This document shows, in pieces, positions 8,388-17,045 of a DNA stretch of 64,000 nucleotides. The stretch covers positions 2,232,001-2,296,000 of the forward strand of contig CAVZUK010000003.1 of NCBI GenBank assembly GCA_963778465.1, in the 5' to 3' direction. How positions within the stretch are numbered: position 1 is the stretch's first letter; the number at the start of each line of letters is the position of its first letter. Made by a program: the position numbers and the translations under genes. The stretch comes from CAVZBW01 sp963778465. Its GTDB lineage: Bacteria; Actinomycetota; Acidimicrobiia; Acidimicrobiales; RAAP-2. The notes below the pieces were generated by a model. The model made no database searches. It was not told where the DNA came from and saw only the letters and a program-made list of their open reading frames with translations.

Positions 8388-9883
8388 CGCCCCGACTCCT
8401 GACGGGTGTTGAGCACGCGCACGCCGCGGACGAGCACCGAGGGGCACCCGTGGCTCACGGGGGCGACCTGGCCCGGCTGGCCCTTGCCGCAGTTGAAGGC
8501 ACCCCCGAGGAGGTAGGTGCTCCGACCGCCGAGGCCCTCGAGGGCCCCCCAGAACTCGGTCGTCATCGCCTGGTAGGCGACGTCCCGCAGCTGCCCGGAC
8601 AGCCGACCGCCCTGGATCCGGTAGAAGCGCTGGCCCGTGAACTGGAAGTTGTACCGCTGCATGTCGATCGACCAGCTCTTGTCGCCGGCGATGTAGATGC
8701 CGTCCTCGACACCGCCGATCAGGTCGGCCGTGCTCGGCCCGTCGCCCGGTGCCGGCTGGAGGGACACGTTGGCCATCCGCTGGATGGGCACGTGCAGCGG
8801 CGAGTCGGCGAAGGCGCACCCGTTGGACGCGCCCATCCCGGCGGCGGCCGCAATGGACCGGTCGAGCTGGTAGCCGACGAGCGTGCCGTCCCGGATGAGG
8901 TCGAAGGTCCGGGTGGCCACCCCCTCGTCGTCGATGGCGACGGTGGCGAGCCCGTGGGGCGTCGTGCGGTCACCGGTCACCTGCACGAGATCCGACCCGT
9001 AGCGGAGGGATCCGAGCTGGTCCGGGGTGGCGAACGAGGTACCGGCGTACGCCGCCTCGAAGCCGAGGGCCCGGTCCAGCTCGGTGGCGTGGCCGATGGA
9101 CTCGTGGATGGTGAGCCACAGGTTTGTCGGGTCGATGACCAGGTCGTAGCGGCCGGGCACGACCGATGGCGCCGCGACCTTCTCCTCGAGCAGGTCGGGC
9201 ATCTCCTCGAGCTCGGCGTTCCAGTCCCAGCCGTCGCCGTCCGCGTACTCCCACCCCTTGCCGACGGGCGGGGCCAGCGTCCGCATCGACTCGAAGTCGC
9301 CCCCGTCCCCGACGGCGACCGACTCCACCTGCGGGTGGACCCGGACCCGCTGCTGGTGGGCCCGCGTGCCCGAGGCGTCCGCGTAGTAGCGGTCCTCGGC
9401 CACCGCCATGACGGAGGCCATCACGTGATCGACCGCCGGGCTGTCGAGGAGGCACCCGCTCCAGTCGCCCAACAGGGCGACCTTGTCGGCGAGGGGGACG
9501 GCCGTCGGGTCGATCCCGTGCGGAGAGATCCACTCCACGTCGCCGTGAGAGGGCTCGTCGGCCAGCTCGACCCGCTCGAGCACCGCCGTCGAGCTGAGGG
9601 ACGCCGCCTCGGCCGCCCTCGCCACCAGCTGCACGGCGTCTGCGGGATCGAGGGCCACGCTGGCGGCGAAGCCGTTGGCCCCGTCGCGCACGACGCGCAC
9701 CCCGACGCCGAGCTCCGTGTCGTCGGCCGCCATCTCGAGCTCGCCGTCCCGGAGCCGGACCACCTGGGATCGGATGCGCTCGACCCGCACCTGCGCGTGC
9801 TGGCACCCGAGGTGGGGTGCCTGCTCCAGGGCGGCGTCGGCGATCGCGCGGGCGAGCGCCGGGTCGAGGCCGTCGGCGGGCAT
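8384..9883 (-). CDS. TldD-like zinc metallopeptidase
   Basis: Catalytic member of the TldD/TldE pair, 499 residues. The zinc-binding and catalytic motif HESIGH (HExxxH) lies at about residues 260-265 within WLTIHESIGHATELDRALG. Further family marks are FNCGKGQPGQ and VSHGCPS near the C-terminus, which help hold the metal site. In characterised heterodimers, TldD cleaves peptides that pass through the TldE-gated chamber. The downstream TldE gene overlaps by 4 bp. No obvious peptide substrate gene is nearby, so a general peptide-turnover role or a substrate encoded elsewhere is possible. Confidence 0.92.
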   Translation of the reverse strand: MPADGLDPALARAIADAALEQAPHLGCQHAQVRVERIRSQVVRLRDGELEMAADDTELGVGVRVVRDGANGFAASVALDPADAVQLVARAAEAASLSSTAVLERVELADEPSHGDVEWISPHGIDPTAVPLADKVALLGDWSGCLLDSPAVDHVMASVMAVAEDRYYADASGTRAHQQRVRVHPQVESVAVGDGGDFESMRTLAPPVGKGWEYADGDGWDWNAELEEMPDLLEEKVAAPSVVPGRYDLVIDPTNLWLTIHESIGHATELDRALGFEAAYAGTSFATPDQLGSLRYGSDLVQVTGDRTTPHGLATVAIDDEGVATRTFDLIRDGTLVGYQLDRSIAAAAGMGASNGCAFADSPLHVPIQRMANVSLQPAPGDGPSTADLIGGVEDGIYIAGDKSWSIDMQRYNFQFTGQRFYRIQGGRLSGQLRDVAYQAMTTEFWGALEGLGGRSTYLLGGAFNCGKGQPGQVAPVSHGCPSVLVRGVRVLNTRQESGR

Positions 9884-9943
9884 CAGCGGACCCTCTGCAT
9901 GGTTGGCATGCGGCCGACCCTAACGCGGTGGGTCGGAGGGCGA

Positions 9944-10885
9944 TCAGGCCAGATCGGCCGCGGGGTGCAGGCCCTCCGGGACGAGGTCGCGCTCGGCCAT
10001 CATGTCTCGGAGCACGTCGATCACGGCCCGTACCGGCGCGGAGGGGAGGGCACGGCGGCGCACCGCGATCCCCACCCTTCTCCTCGAGATGCCGTGCAGT
10101 GGGAGCGCAGAGAACCGCTCGCGCATGGCTCCCGAGATCGACGAGGCCGGGAGGATCGCCGGGCCGTACCCGTCGAGGGTGAGCGAGGCGATGAGGCGCA
10201 CGCCGTCGAGCTCCATCGACGGGTGCACCTGTACACCCTCGTGGGCGAGCTCGGCATCGATCTCGTCTCGCAGCGCGGTGCCGGGCAACGGGAGCAAGAG
10301 GTCGAGCTCCTCGAGCGTGCGGAGCGGGAGGGGAACCGGACAGTCGCCGAGCGCCGCCTTCTCGGCCAACGGGTGGGTCTTCGGCACCACGAGCATCAGG
10401 TCTTCCTCGAAGAGGAGCGAGGTGGCGAGCTCGTCCTCCAGGACCGGCAGGCTGACGACCGCCAGGTCCAGGCGCCCCGACACCACCTGCGGGCCGAGCG
10501 TGGAGTTGGTGCCGTCGACGATGTTGAGCCGCACGTGGGGGTGGTGCTCCCGGGCCTTTGCGAACAGCTCGGGCACGAGCCACCGGCTGGTGGTGCCGAT
10601 CACCCCGACGCGCACGGTGCCGACCACCTGGTCCCGCAGCGCCGCGACGTCGGAGATCATCGCGTCGAGCTCGGCCATCACCCGCCGGGCGCGCCCGGCC
10701 ACCACCTCGCCCTCCTCGGTGAGGAGCCCCGAGGAGCGCTCGACCAGGTTGGTCTGAAGCTCGCGTTCCAGCCTGGCCACTTGGGCGGAGACGTTCGACT
10801 GGACGGTGCCGAGGGCCTGCGCCGCCCGGGAGAAGCTCCCGGAATCGGCGATGGCCAGGAGCGCTTGGAGGTGTCGGAGTTCCAT
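9944..10885 (-). CDS. LysR-family transcriptional regulator
   Basis: DNA-binding regulator of 313 residues with the LysR layout. The N-terminal winged HTH reads MELRHLQALLAIADSGSFSRAAQAL, VQSNVSAQVARLEREL; a linker helix and a type-2 periplasmic-binding-like effector domain follow (VRVGVIGTTSRWLVPEL, ILPASSISGA). I start it at the ATG 10885 (MELRHLQ), the usual LysR beginning, rather than a TTG 18 bases upstream. It is divergent from the promoter and small RNA at 10921-11036. It may control its own gene or the flanking LLM oxidoreductase, but no effector can be named. Confidence 0.88.
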   Translation of the reverse strand: MELRHLQALLAIADSGSFSRAAQALGTVQSNVSAQVARLERELQTNLVERSSGLLTEEGEVVAGRARRVMAELDAMISDVAALRDQVVGTVRVGVIGTTSRWLVPELFAKAREHHPHVRLNIVDGTNSTLGPQVVSGRLDLAVVSLPVLEDELATSLLFEEDLMLVVPKTHPLAEKAALGDCPVPLPLRTLEELDLLLPLPGTALRDEIDAELAHEGVQVHPSMELDGVRLIASLTLDGYGPAILPASSISGAMRERFSALPLHGISRRRVGIAVRRRALPSAPVRAVIDVLRDMMAERDLVPEGLHPAADLA

Positions 10886-10920
10886 CGCCGAGGACGATAG
10901 CAAGTATCATCGGGAGCTGC

Positions 10921-10949
10921 TTGACAGATTTCTGGGGTTCCCGCACAAT
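10921..10949 (+). promoter_or_regulatory. Housekeeping-type promoter for the 6C-like RNA
   Basis: A perfect -35 TTGACA (10921-10926), an exact 17-bp spacer and a -10 of CACAAT (10944-10949, four of six matches to TATAAT). The predicted transcription start is near 10956. It is the best promoter match I found in the window. Confidence 0.8.
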
Positions 10950-10956
10950 GGTCTCA

Positions 10957-11036
10957 GGCCGCAAGGACATGGAACCCCCCTCCTTCCTTCGGTTCAAGTG
11001 AAGGGATCGTCACCCCCCCCGGCGATCCCTTCACGC
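10957..11036 (+). ncRNA. 6C-like small RNA (two C-loop hairpins)
   Basis: Directly after the promoter lie two hairpins whose loops are runs of C. Hairpin 1 has stem AAGGA (10963-10967) with TCCTT (10981-10985) and six C at 10975-10980 in the loop. Hairpin 2 has a perfect 12-bp stem, GTGAAGGGATCG (10998-11009) with CGATCCCTTCAC (11023-11034), and eight C at 11013-11020 in the loop. Two stem-loops with at least six loop cytosines define the 6C RNA family of actinobacteria. No U-run follows, so the second hairpin may be the terminator. 5' and 3' ends are estimates. The alternative is a 5' leader or attenuator of the LLM gene at 11119. Confidence 0.75.
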
Positions 11037-11118
11037 ACGTCTGGGCTCCGGTCGGATCCCGCTTGCGCCGCCCGGCACGGCCCCGTCTCCCGGTAGGGAT
11101 CCCGTCTGGGACGATGTC

Positions 11119-11982
11119 GTGGTGAGGGTCGGGCTCCACGCGCTCGGGATCGGCAACGGTGCCAGGAGGCCCGTGCTCGACGCCGTGGCCGGGGGTGCCG
11201 AGTCCCGGGGATTCTCCACGCTGTGGGTGGGGGAGCACGTCGTGATGATCGACGAGCCCGCCTCGCGCTACCCCTACTCGCTCGACGGCCGGATCCCGAT
11301 CCCCTCCGATGCCGATTGGTTGGACCCCTTCGTGGCGCTGAGCTTCATCGCCGCCGCGACCCGGCGCATCCGCATCGCCACCGGGGTGCTCCTCCTCGCC
11401 GAGCACCATCCGATCGTCGTCGCCAAGCAGGCCGCCAGCCTCGACGTCCTGTCCGGTGGGCGCCTCGCCCTCGGCGTGGGCGCCGGATGGTCGGCGGAGG
11501 AGTTTGCCGCCCTCGGCGTGCCGTTCCGGGGGCGTGCCCACCGCATGGAGGAGGGCATCGCCGCGATGCGCACCGTGTGGCGGGATGACGTGGCGACCTT
11601 TCTCGGAGACGCCGTGCGCTTCGAGGGCGTGCGCGTCAACCCCCGGCCGCTTCGTGACCGGACCGTGCCCATCGTGATCGGCGGGGACAGCGACGCGGCC
11701 CTCGATCGGGCCGTCCGGCTCGGCGACGGGTGGTACGGCTTCAACTTGAGCCCGGAGGCCATCGCCGATCGGGTGCAGTCCCTCCGGACCCGCTGCCGCG
11801 CCCAGGGCCGCGATCCCGGGACGCTCGAGCTCGTGGTCGCACCCTCCGAGCCCCGGCCCGGTCTGCGGGACGAGCTGGTGGCGCTCGGCGTCGACGAGGT
11901 GGTCGTGGTGGCGAGCCCGCCGGCGGATGCCGCAGAGGTGCCGCCCTGGCTGGACGGGGTGGCGCAGGAGTGGCTCGCGTGA
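11119..11982 (+). CDS. LLM-class F420-dependent-type oxidoreductase
   Basis: Luciferase-like TIM-barrel oxidoreductase of 287 residues. Visible marks are GFSTLWVGEHVV, RIRIATGVLLLAEHHPIVVAKQAASLDVLSGGRLALGVGAGW and VPIVIGGDSDAALDRAVRLGDGWYGF. They match the family that uses F420 or FMN to oxidise or reduce small organic molecules. Two adjacent in-frame GTG codons (11119, 11122) can start it. It lies 82 bp after the 6C-like RNA and 38 bp before the HAD-acyltransferase gene on the same strand. Substrate unknown. Confidence 0.85.
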   Translation: MVRVGLHALGIGNGARRPVLDAVAGGAESRGFSTLWVGEHVVMIDEPASRYPYSLDGRIPIPSDADWLDPFVALSFIAAATRRIRIATGVLLLAEHHPIVVAKQAASLDVLSGGRLALGVGAGWSAEEFAALGVPFRGRAHRMEEGIAAMRTVWRDDVATFLGDAVRFEGVRVNPRPLRDRTVPIVIGGDSDAALDRAVRLGDGWYGFNLSPEAIADRVQSLRTRCRAQGRDPGTLELVVAPSEPRPGLRDELVALGVDEVVVVASPPADAAEVPPWLDGVAQEWLA

Positions 11983-12020
11983 CCCCCCGGCTGCCCCGAC
12001 CTGGGTAGCCTCGGGTAGCT

Positions 12021-13415
12021 ATGGGCGTCGTCTTCCTCGACCTCGACCGCACGCTGCTCCGGCATGCGAGTGGCCCGGTCCTCAATGCGGCGCTGGTCGC
12101 CGAGGGGGTCGTCCCCGAGGGGCATTCGTTGCCGGGCCAGGGACTGCTCTATTCGCTCTACGACCGCTTCGGCGAGAACGTCGTCAGCATGGGCCTGGCC
12201 CGCGCCACCGCGAGAGTGGCACGGGGTTGGCGCCAGGAGGACGTCCGGAGGGCCGCCAAGCGGGCGGTCGAGGGCCTCGGGGGACTGCTGCAGCCGTTTG
12301 CCCCACAACACCTCGCCCAGTTCCGGCGGGACGGGCACCAGCTGGTGCTCGCCACCACCACTCCGGGCGACATGATCGAGGCCTTCGCAGAGTCGCTCGG
12401 GCTCGACGGCGTCATCGCCACCCGCTACGAGGTGCGGGACGGCCGCTACACCGGTCGTCTCGACGGGGGCTTCGTGTGGGGTCTCGGCAAGCTCCGGGCC
12501 GCCCGTCGCTGGGCGGTCTCCTCGGGCGTCGACCTCCGGCACTGCGCCGCCTGCTCCGACAGCTTCTACGACCTGCCGTTGCTCGCGAGCGTCGGCGACC
12601 CCCGGGCGGTCAATCCGGACCCGCGCCTCCTGGCGTTGGCGTCCGCCCGCCGGTGGCCCGTCGAGCACTGGGACCGGCCCCCGGGCGTGCCCTCGATCCT
12701 GGGCCTCGAGCCCTACCACGTGCTCCGCCCCTTCGTGCACCCGGAGAGCTTTCCCTACGCCCGCTTCGAGTTCCGCGGCGTGGAGCGCATCCCCCGAAGC
12801 GGGCCGGTGATCCTTGCGTCGAACCACCGCAGCTACTTCGACGCGATCGCCCTGACGCTGGTGGCGGCGCGCCTCGGCCGCCCGGTCCGCTTCATGGCGA
12901 AGCGGGAGCTCTTCCTCTTCCCCCCGGCCGCCTGGGCGGTCAGGGCCCTCGGCGGCCTGCAGGTCGACCGGGGCACGAGCGAGGCCTCCCGGACCCTTCC
13001 GATGGCGGAGGCGTGCCTCCGGGCAGGTGAGGTGGTCATCGTCCTGCCTCAGGGCACCATCCCCCGGGGCCTCGACTTCTTCGATCCCGTGCTCACCGGG
13101 AAGACCGGGGCGGCCCGCCTGGCGGCCCAGACGGGGGCTCCCGTGATCCCGATCGGCCTGTGGGGCAGCGAGCGGGTGTGGCCGCGTTCGTCGAGGTTCC
13201 CCGACATGGCCCAGCTCGTCCGGCCCCCGCGGGTGTCGGTGACGGTCGGATCCCCCGTGCCCGTGGCCGGGCTCGACGCCGTGACGGACACCGAGCGGAT
13301 CATGGAGGCCATCTCGGGTCTGCTCCCGGCGGAGGCTCATCGACGCCGCCGGCCGACCGCGTCGGAGCTGGCACGCACCTACCCGCCGCGATCCGTCGCC
13401 GCGTGCGTCCGGTAG
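12021..13415 (+). CDS. HAD-IB phosphatase fused to PlsC-type acyltransferase
   Basis: Bifunctional 464-residue protein. Residues about 1-215 are a HAD subfamily IB phosphatase (nucleophile motif LDLDRTLL, motif II TTTPGD, motif IV CSDSFYDLPLL). Residues about 240-450 are a 1-acylglycerol-3-phosphate acyltransferase domain with NHRSYFD (the NHx4D motif, near residue 268) and VLPQGT in place of the usual PEGT. This is the architecture of mycobacterial proteins annotated as bifunctional phosphatase/PlsC, which act in phospholipid synthesis at the membrane. Its stop overlaps the start region of the MurT-like gene. The HAD half is clearly related to the HAD half of the reductase at 22538-24964. 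Confidence 0.88.
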   Translation: MGVVFLDLDRTLLRHASGPVLNAALVAEGVVPEGHSLPGQGLLYSLYDRFGENVVSMGLARATARVARGWRQEDVRRAAKRAVEGLGGLLQPFAPQHLAQFRRDGHQLVLATTTPGDMIEAFAESLGLDGVIATRYEVRDGRYTGRLDGGFVWGLGKLRAARRWAVSSGVDLRHCAACSDSFYDLPLLASVGDPRAVNPDPRLLALASARRWPVEHWDRPPGVPSILGLEPYHVLRPFVHPESFPYARFEFRGVERIPRSGPVILASNHRSYFDAIALTLVAARLGRPVRFMAKRELFLFPPAAWAVRALGGLQVDRGTSEASRTLPMAEACLRAGEVVIVLPQGTIPRGLDFFDPVLTGKTGAARLAAQTGAPVIPIGLWGSERVWPRSSRFPDMAQLVRPPRVSVTVGSPVPVAGLDAVTDTERIMEAISGLLPAEAHRRRRPTASELARTYPPRSVAACVR

Positions 13416-14821
13416 TGGTCGAGACGGGCGAGGGGCACAAGGTCGACGCGCCGAGCGCCGCCGGTGTAGCCGGTGCCGCCGACGCCGGTGGGCCATCGGC
13501 GACAAGAGCGACCCGGGGCCGGGACGCGACGCAGTCGGCCCGCATCCAGCTCGCGACGACGGCTGCCAACGCGGTCAACGGCGTGTCCCGCCGGCTCGGC
13601 CTCGGCAGCGGCACGGTGGCGGGCGGCCGGGTGGCGCTCGCCCTCGAGCCGAACCTCGTGGGGGACCTGGCGAGGTCGCGGCAGGTGGCCCTCGTGAGCG
13701 GCACCAACGGCAAGACGACGACGACGGCGCTCCTCGTCGCCGCGCTCGCGGCAGGGGGGCGGGCGGTGGTGACCAATGCGACCGGCGCCAACATGCCGGC
13801 GGGCCACGCCGCCGCGCTGGCGCAAGCGGCGCGGGCGGGCAACACCGGCGGCCCCGCCGTGCTGGAGGTGGACGAGGGCTACCTGCCGAGCGCGCTGGCG
13901 CAGCTCGCACCCGTCGCGGTGGTGCTCCTGAACCTCTCGCGCGACCAGCTGGACCGCACCAACGAGGTGAGGATGACCGCGGCGAGGTGGCGTGCCGCCC
14001 TGGTGGAGTCGGCGTCCGTCGGGAGCCCGAGGGTCGTGGCCAACTGCGACGACCCACTCGTGGCCTGGGCGGCGGGCGCCGTCCCGAACGTGACCTGGGT
14101 CGCGGCCGGCGCCAGATGGCTCTCGGACGCGGCTGGGTGCCCCTCGTGCTCGGGGCGCCTCGTCTTCTCGGCGGGGGGCTGGTCCTGCTCGTGTGGGTTC
14201 TCGCGTCCGGCGCCGCACGTGGAGGTCGTCGAGCGCGCAGGTGGCACGCGGGAGCTGGCGCGGGCGGGCGGCTCGCCGGAGGCGATCAGCCTGGCCATCC
14301 CCGGGCGGTTCAACCTGGCCAACGCGGCCATGGCCGCCGTCGCGGCGGAGGCCATGGGCGTTCCGACCAAAGATGCGCTCGAGGCGATGGCTCAAGTTCA
14401 GGAGGTGGCGGGGCGCTTCGCAGTGAAGACGATCGGGGGCGTCGCGGTCCGGCTGCTGCTGGCCAAGAACCCGGCGGGCTGGGCGGAGCTGCTCGACCTC
14501 GTCCGGGGCGACCGCCGTCCGATCGTCGTCGGGATCAACGCCCGCGTCGCCGACGGCCGCGATCCCTCGTGGCTCTGGGACGTGGCGTTCGAGGAGCTCC
14601 GGGGCCGGGAGGTGGTGGCGACGGGGGATCGCTGCTGGGACCTCTCGGTGCGGCTGCGCTACGCCGAGGTCTCGCACCGCACGGTGGCGGATCCGAGGGC
14701 GGCCCTGCGCGCCGCACGGGACCTCTTGGTGGCCCCCGATTCGAGCGGTCCCGGAAGCGGGGAAGGACCGCTCGACTTCATCGGGAACTACACGGCCTTC
14801 GGCGACCTCTGGCGGCCATGA
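13403..14821 (+). CDS. murT: MurT-like Mur ligase, lipid II isoglutaminyl synthase subunit
   Basis: ATP-dependent Mur-ligase-fold subunit of the MurT/GatD complex, which amidates the D-Glu of lipid II to D-isoGln at the cytoplasmic face of the membrane. It shows the P-loop SGTNGKTTTT (near residue 100), a four-Cys zinc ribbon (CPSC then CSCGF, about residues 246-264) typical of MurT, the central motif IPGRFNLANAAMA, and WLWDVAFEEL, matching the DUF1727 region with its catalytic Asp. Start is either GTG 13403 or GTG 13415; the latter overlaps the upstream stop by one base (TAGTG). The 3' end overlaps gatD by ATGA. The first 50 residues are low-complexity. Confidence 0.92.
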   Translation: MRPVVVETGEGHKVDAPSAAGVAGAADAGGPSATRATRGRDATQSARIQLATTAANAVNGVSRRLGLGSGTVAGGRVALALEPNLVGDLARSRQVALVSGTNGKTTTTALLVAALAAGGRAVVTNATGANMPAGHAAALAQAARAGNTGGPAVLEVDEGYLPSALAQLAPVAVVLLNLSRDQLDRTNEVRMTAARWRAALVESASVGSPRVVANCDDPLVAWAAGAVPNVTWVAAGARWLSDAAGCPSCSGRLVFSAGGWSCSCGFSRPAPHVEVVERAGGTRELARAGGSPEAISLAIPGRFNLANAAMAAVAAEAMGVPTKDALEAMAQVQEVAGRFAVKTIGGVAVRLLLAKNPAGWAELLDLVRGDRRPIVVGINARVADGRDPSWLWDVAFEELRGREVVATGDRCWDLSVRLRYAEVSHRTVADPRAALRAARDLLVAPDSSGPGSGEGPLDFIGNYTAFGDLWRP

Positions 14822-15648
14822 CCGGGGTCGCGCGAGGAACCGTGAACGGGAAGCGGCGCACCGGCCCGCTGCGGGTGGTGGTGGTCTTCCCCGACCTCCT
14901 CGGCACCTACGGGGACGGGGGCAACGGCGTGGTCCTGGCCCAACGGGCGCGCTGGCGGGGGGTCGACGCGGAGCTGCTGCAGGCCCCCTCCGACGCCCCG
15001 GTGCCGGAGGGGGACCTCTACTGCCTCGGGGGAGGGGAGGACGGGCCCCAGGCGCAGGCCGCGGACGCCCTCCGTGAAGACGGCACCTTCCTCGGAGCCG
15101 TGGAGCGAGGTGCCGTCGTGCTGGCCGTCTGCGCCGGGTTCCAGATCGTCGGACGCTCCTTTCCCGATGCGCAGGGACGTCAGCTGCCCGGCCTGGGGCT
15201 GCTCGACATCGAGACGAGGCGGGGTCCGGGGCCCCGGATGGTGGGCGAGGTGGTGGCGGAGCCGCTCGCCGGTCCTGCGGGTCCGGTCGCGCTGCCCCCG
15301 CTGACCGGCTTCGAGAACCACGCCAGCGCGACCCACGTGGGTCCCGGGGCGAGAGCGCTGGCGTCGGTCACAGTGGGCTCGGGCAACGGCGCGGGCGACG
15401 GCTCGGAGGGTGCGTGGAGCGGCCGCGTCCTGGGCACGTACCTGCACGGCCCGGTCCTGGCGCGCAACCCGGGCCTCGCCGACTTGCTCCTCGCCTGGGC
15501 GCTCGACGGTGTCCCTCTCGCCCCGATCGACGACGCAGAGGAGTCGTCGCTGCGGGCCGAGCGGCTCGCCGCGGCGACGGCCGCCCGACCGACTTCGGGG
15601 CCGAGAAGCTGGATCGAGAGGTGCCGCCGGCTGCTCGACGGGAGTTGA
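14818..15648 (+). CDS. gatD: GatD-like glutamine amidotransferase, lipid II isoglutaminyl synthase subunit
   Basis: Class I glutamine amidotransferase subunit that supplies ammonia to MurT. It has the nucleophilic Cys in LAVCAGFQIVG (near residue 105) and the His in LGTYLHGPVLARNP (near residue 209), both in the form typical of GatD/CobQ-like enzymes. The order murT then gatD with a 4-bp ATGA overlap is the standard arrangement of this complex in Gram-positive bacteria. 276 residues, slightly longer than typical because of a Gly-rich insert (SGNGAGDGSEG) before the His motif. The stop is followed within 6 bp by an octamer repeat array. Confidence 0.92.
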   Translation: MTGVARGTVNGKRRTGPLRVVVVFPDLLGTYGDGGNGVVLAQRARWRGVDAELLQAPSDAPVPEGDLYCLGGGEDGPQAQAADALREDGTFLGAVERGAVVLAVCAGFQIVGRSFPDAQGRQLPGLGLLDIETRRGPGPRMVGEVVAEPLAGPAGPVALPPLTGFENHASATHVGPGARALASVTVGSGNGAGDGSEGAWSGRVLGTYLHGPVLARNPGLADLLLAWALDGVPLAPIDDAEESSLRAERLAAATAARPTSGPRSWIERCRRLLDGS

Positions 15649-15653
15649 GCTCG

Positions 15654-15717
15654 GGTCAGCCGGTCAGCCGGTCAGCCGGTCAGCCGGTCAGCCGGTCAGC
15701 CGGTCAGCCGGTCAGCC
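15654..15717. repeat. Tandem array of eight GGTCAGCC octamers
   Basis: Eight perfect head-to-tail copies of GGTCAGCC fill 15654-15717, followed by one degenerate copy. The array fills the gap between the convergent stops of gatD (15648) and the Rieske oxygenase (15720). The unit length is 8, so copy-number change would not keep any reading frame. A simple slippage-prone microsatellite; no role is shown. Confidence 0.95.
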
Positions 15718-15719
15718 AG

Positions 15720-17045
15720 TCAGGCCCCGCACCACTCGTCGAGGTTGCGATGGAGGTTGATGAGCCGACACTCCTCGGACGAGATCGTCATGTGCGTGAG
15801 CCCAGGTTGGTGCAGGCCCCGCTGGACCGTCTTCATCACGCCGACGTCCTGGTTCATGACGAAACCGAGGCTCGTGTCGTTGGGCACCTCCATCGTCAGG
15901 GGCTCGCTGCTCGGGGCCCCCGGGGTGGAGCGCTGCAGGGTCATCATCACGAACTGCGCGTCGTCGGGTGTGAGACCCGGTCGGGCCGAGAGCACGGAGA
16001 TCATGTCGGGCATGAACAGGACGGTGGCGTTGGGGAAGAGGTTGTACTGCGACATGGCCGTCAGCCGCACCGGATCGTGCATCGAGATGTCGACGCCCTG
16101 GCTCTCGTAGTGGGCCACCATGCCCGCGGCGATGACGTCCTGGACGGTCTTGCCGGGTGGGATCTCGGGCATCGGGGCCCCGGCCGAGAGCCCCAGCCGC
16201 TCGCCCATGCACGTCATCCACGTGTCCCACACCGTCTCGTCGGGCACGTTGCGCCCGAGCCGGGGTGACGGAACGCCGTAGTGCTGGTAGGAGACGCCGT
16301 GGCGTTTCCACAGCCGTTGCGGCGCGTCGACGTCGTCGATGTGGCCGAGCATCTCTCGGTGGATCCCCTGGATGTGGTACGTCTCCGAGAACCCGTCGGC
16401 GATCACCTTCCAGTTGGCGGGCATGGGGGAGACGATGAGGTGCTGGCACCGGTAGTCGTCCACGGGGCACCACGACACGTCCTCGGGGACGCCCTCGAGC
16501 CACTCGTCGAGCGGCATGGCGTCGGTGTCGAGATTGACGAACACGAGCCGCCCCCACGTGTCGACCAGGGCGGGACGAAGGCCGAGGGACGCGTTGTCGA
16601 GCTTGCCGAAGCCCTTCCTCGAGGGGACTTCCCGGAGACGGCCGTCCATGTGCCAGGCCCACCGGTGGTAGGGGCAGCGCAGCTCGGTCAGGCCCGAGCC
16701 CGATCCCTCGCAGATGACGTTCCCGCGGTGACGGCAGGCGTTCTGGAAGGCCCGCAGCTCGCCGTCGTCGCCCCGGACGACGAGGATCGAGAGCCAGCCG
16801 GCGCGGTACTCGTAGAAGTCACCCGGCTCCGCCACGTGGTCGACCGAGCAGGCGACCTGCCAGACCCGAGGCCACACCCGCTCGTTCTCCCGGGCCATCC
16901 ACTCGGCCGAGGTGTACCGGTCGACCGGGATGAGGGTCGGGCCGTTGCGCTCCACACCGGAGGCGGTGATGGACAGACCCTCCCAGTCGCCACCGGTCAT
17001 GTCCTTGTCGCTGCGCCTGTCGACGACGGTCATGGGGTCCCCCAT
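15720..17045 (-). CDS. Rieske [2Fe-2S] aromatic ring-hydroxylating oxygenase alpha subunit
   Basis: Large subunit of a Rieske non-haem iron oxygenase, 441 residues. The N-terminal Rieske domain has CRHRG and CPYHRW (two Cys, two His for [2Fe-2S]). The catalytic domain has the mononuclear iron ligands in FSETYHIQGIH and a later Asp in NQDVGVMKTVQRGL. Such enzymes hydroxylate or demethylate aromatic and steroid rings using a separate reductase, which is not next to it here. A second ATG at 17033, preceded by GGGGGA, is an equally good start. It is convergent with gatD across the octamer array. Substrate unknown. Confidence 0.9.
   Translation of the reverse strand: MGDPMTVVDRRSDKDMTGGDWEGLSITASGVERNGPTLIPVDRYTSAEWMARENERVWPRVWQVACSVDHVAEPGDFYEYRAGWLSILVVRGDDGELRAFQNACRHRGNVICEGSGSGLTELRCPYHRWAWHMDGRLREVPSRKGFGKLDNASLGLRPALVDTWGRLVFVNLDTDAMPLDEWLEGVPEDVSWCPVDDYRCQHLIVSPMPANWKVIADGFSETYHIQGIHREMLGHIDDVDAPQRLWKRHGVSYQHYGVPSPRLGRNVPDETVWDTWMTCMGERLGLSAGAPMPEIPPGKTVQDVIAAGMVAHYESQGVDISMHDPVRLTAMSQYNLFPNATVLFMPDMISVLSARPGLTPDDAQFVMMTLQRSTPGAPSSEPLTMEVPNDTSLGFVMNQDVGVMKTVQRGLHQPGLTHMTISSEECRLINLHRNLDEWCGA

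Noticed and set aside
5232..8402. Very long open frame of more than 1000 codons on the plus strand, opposite the hydrolase, peptidase and TldE genes
   Set aside because: At this G+C the antisense frames stay open by chance. The amino-acid make-up is Arg/Gly/Asp/Glu/Pro noise with no domain, and the opposite strand carries three well-defined enzymes.
15654..15717. CRISPR-like array
   Set aside because: The unit is 8 bp with no spacers. It is a microsatellite.
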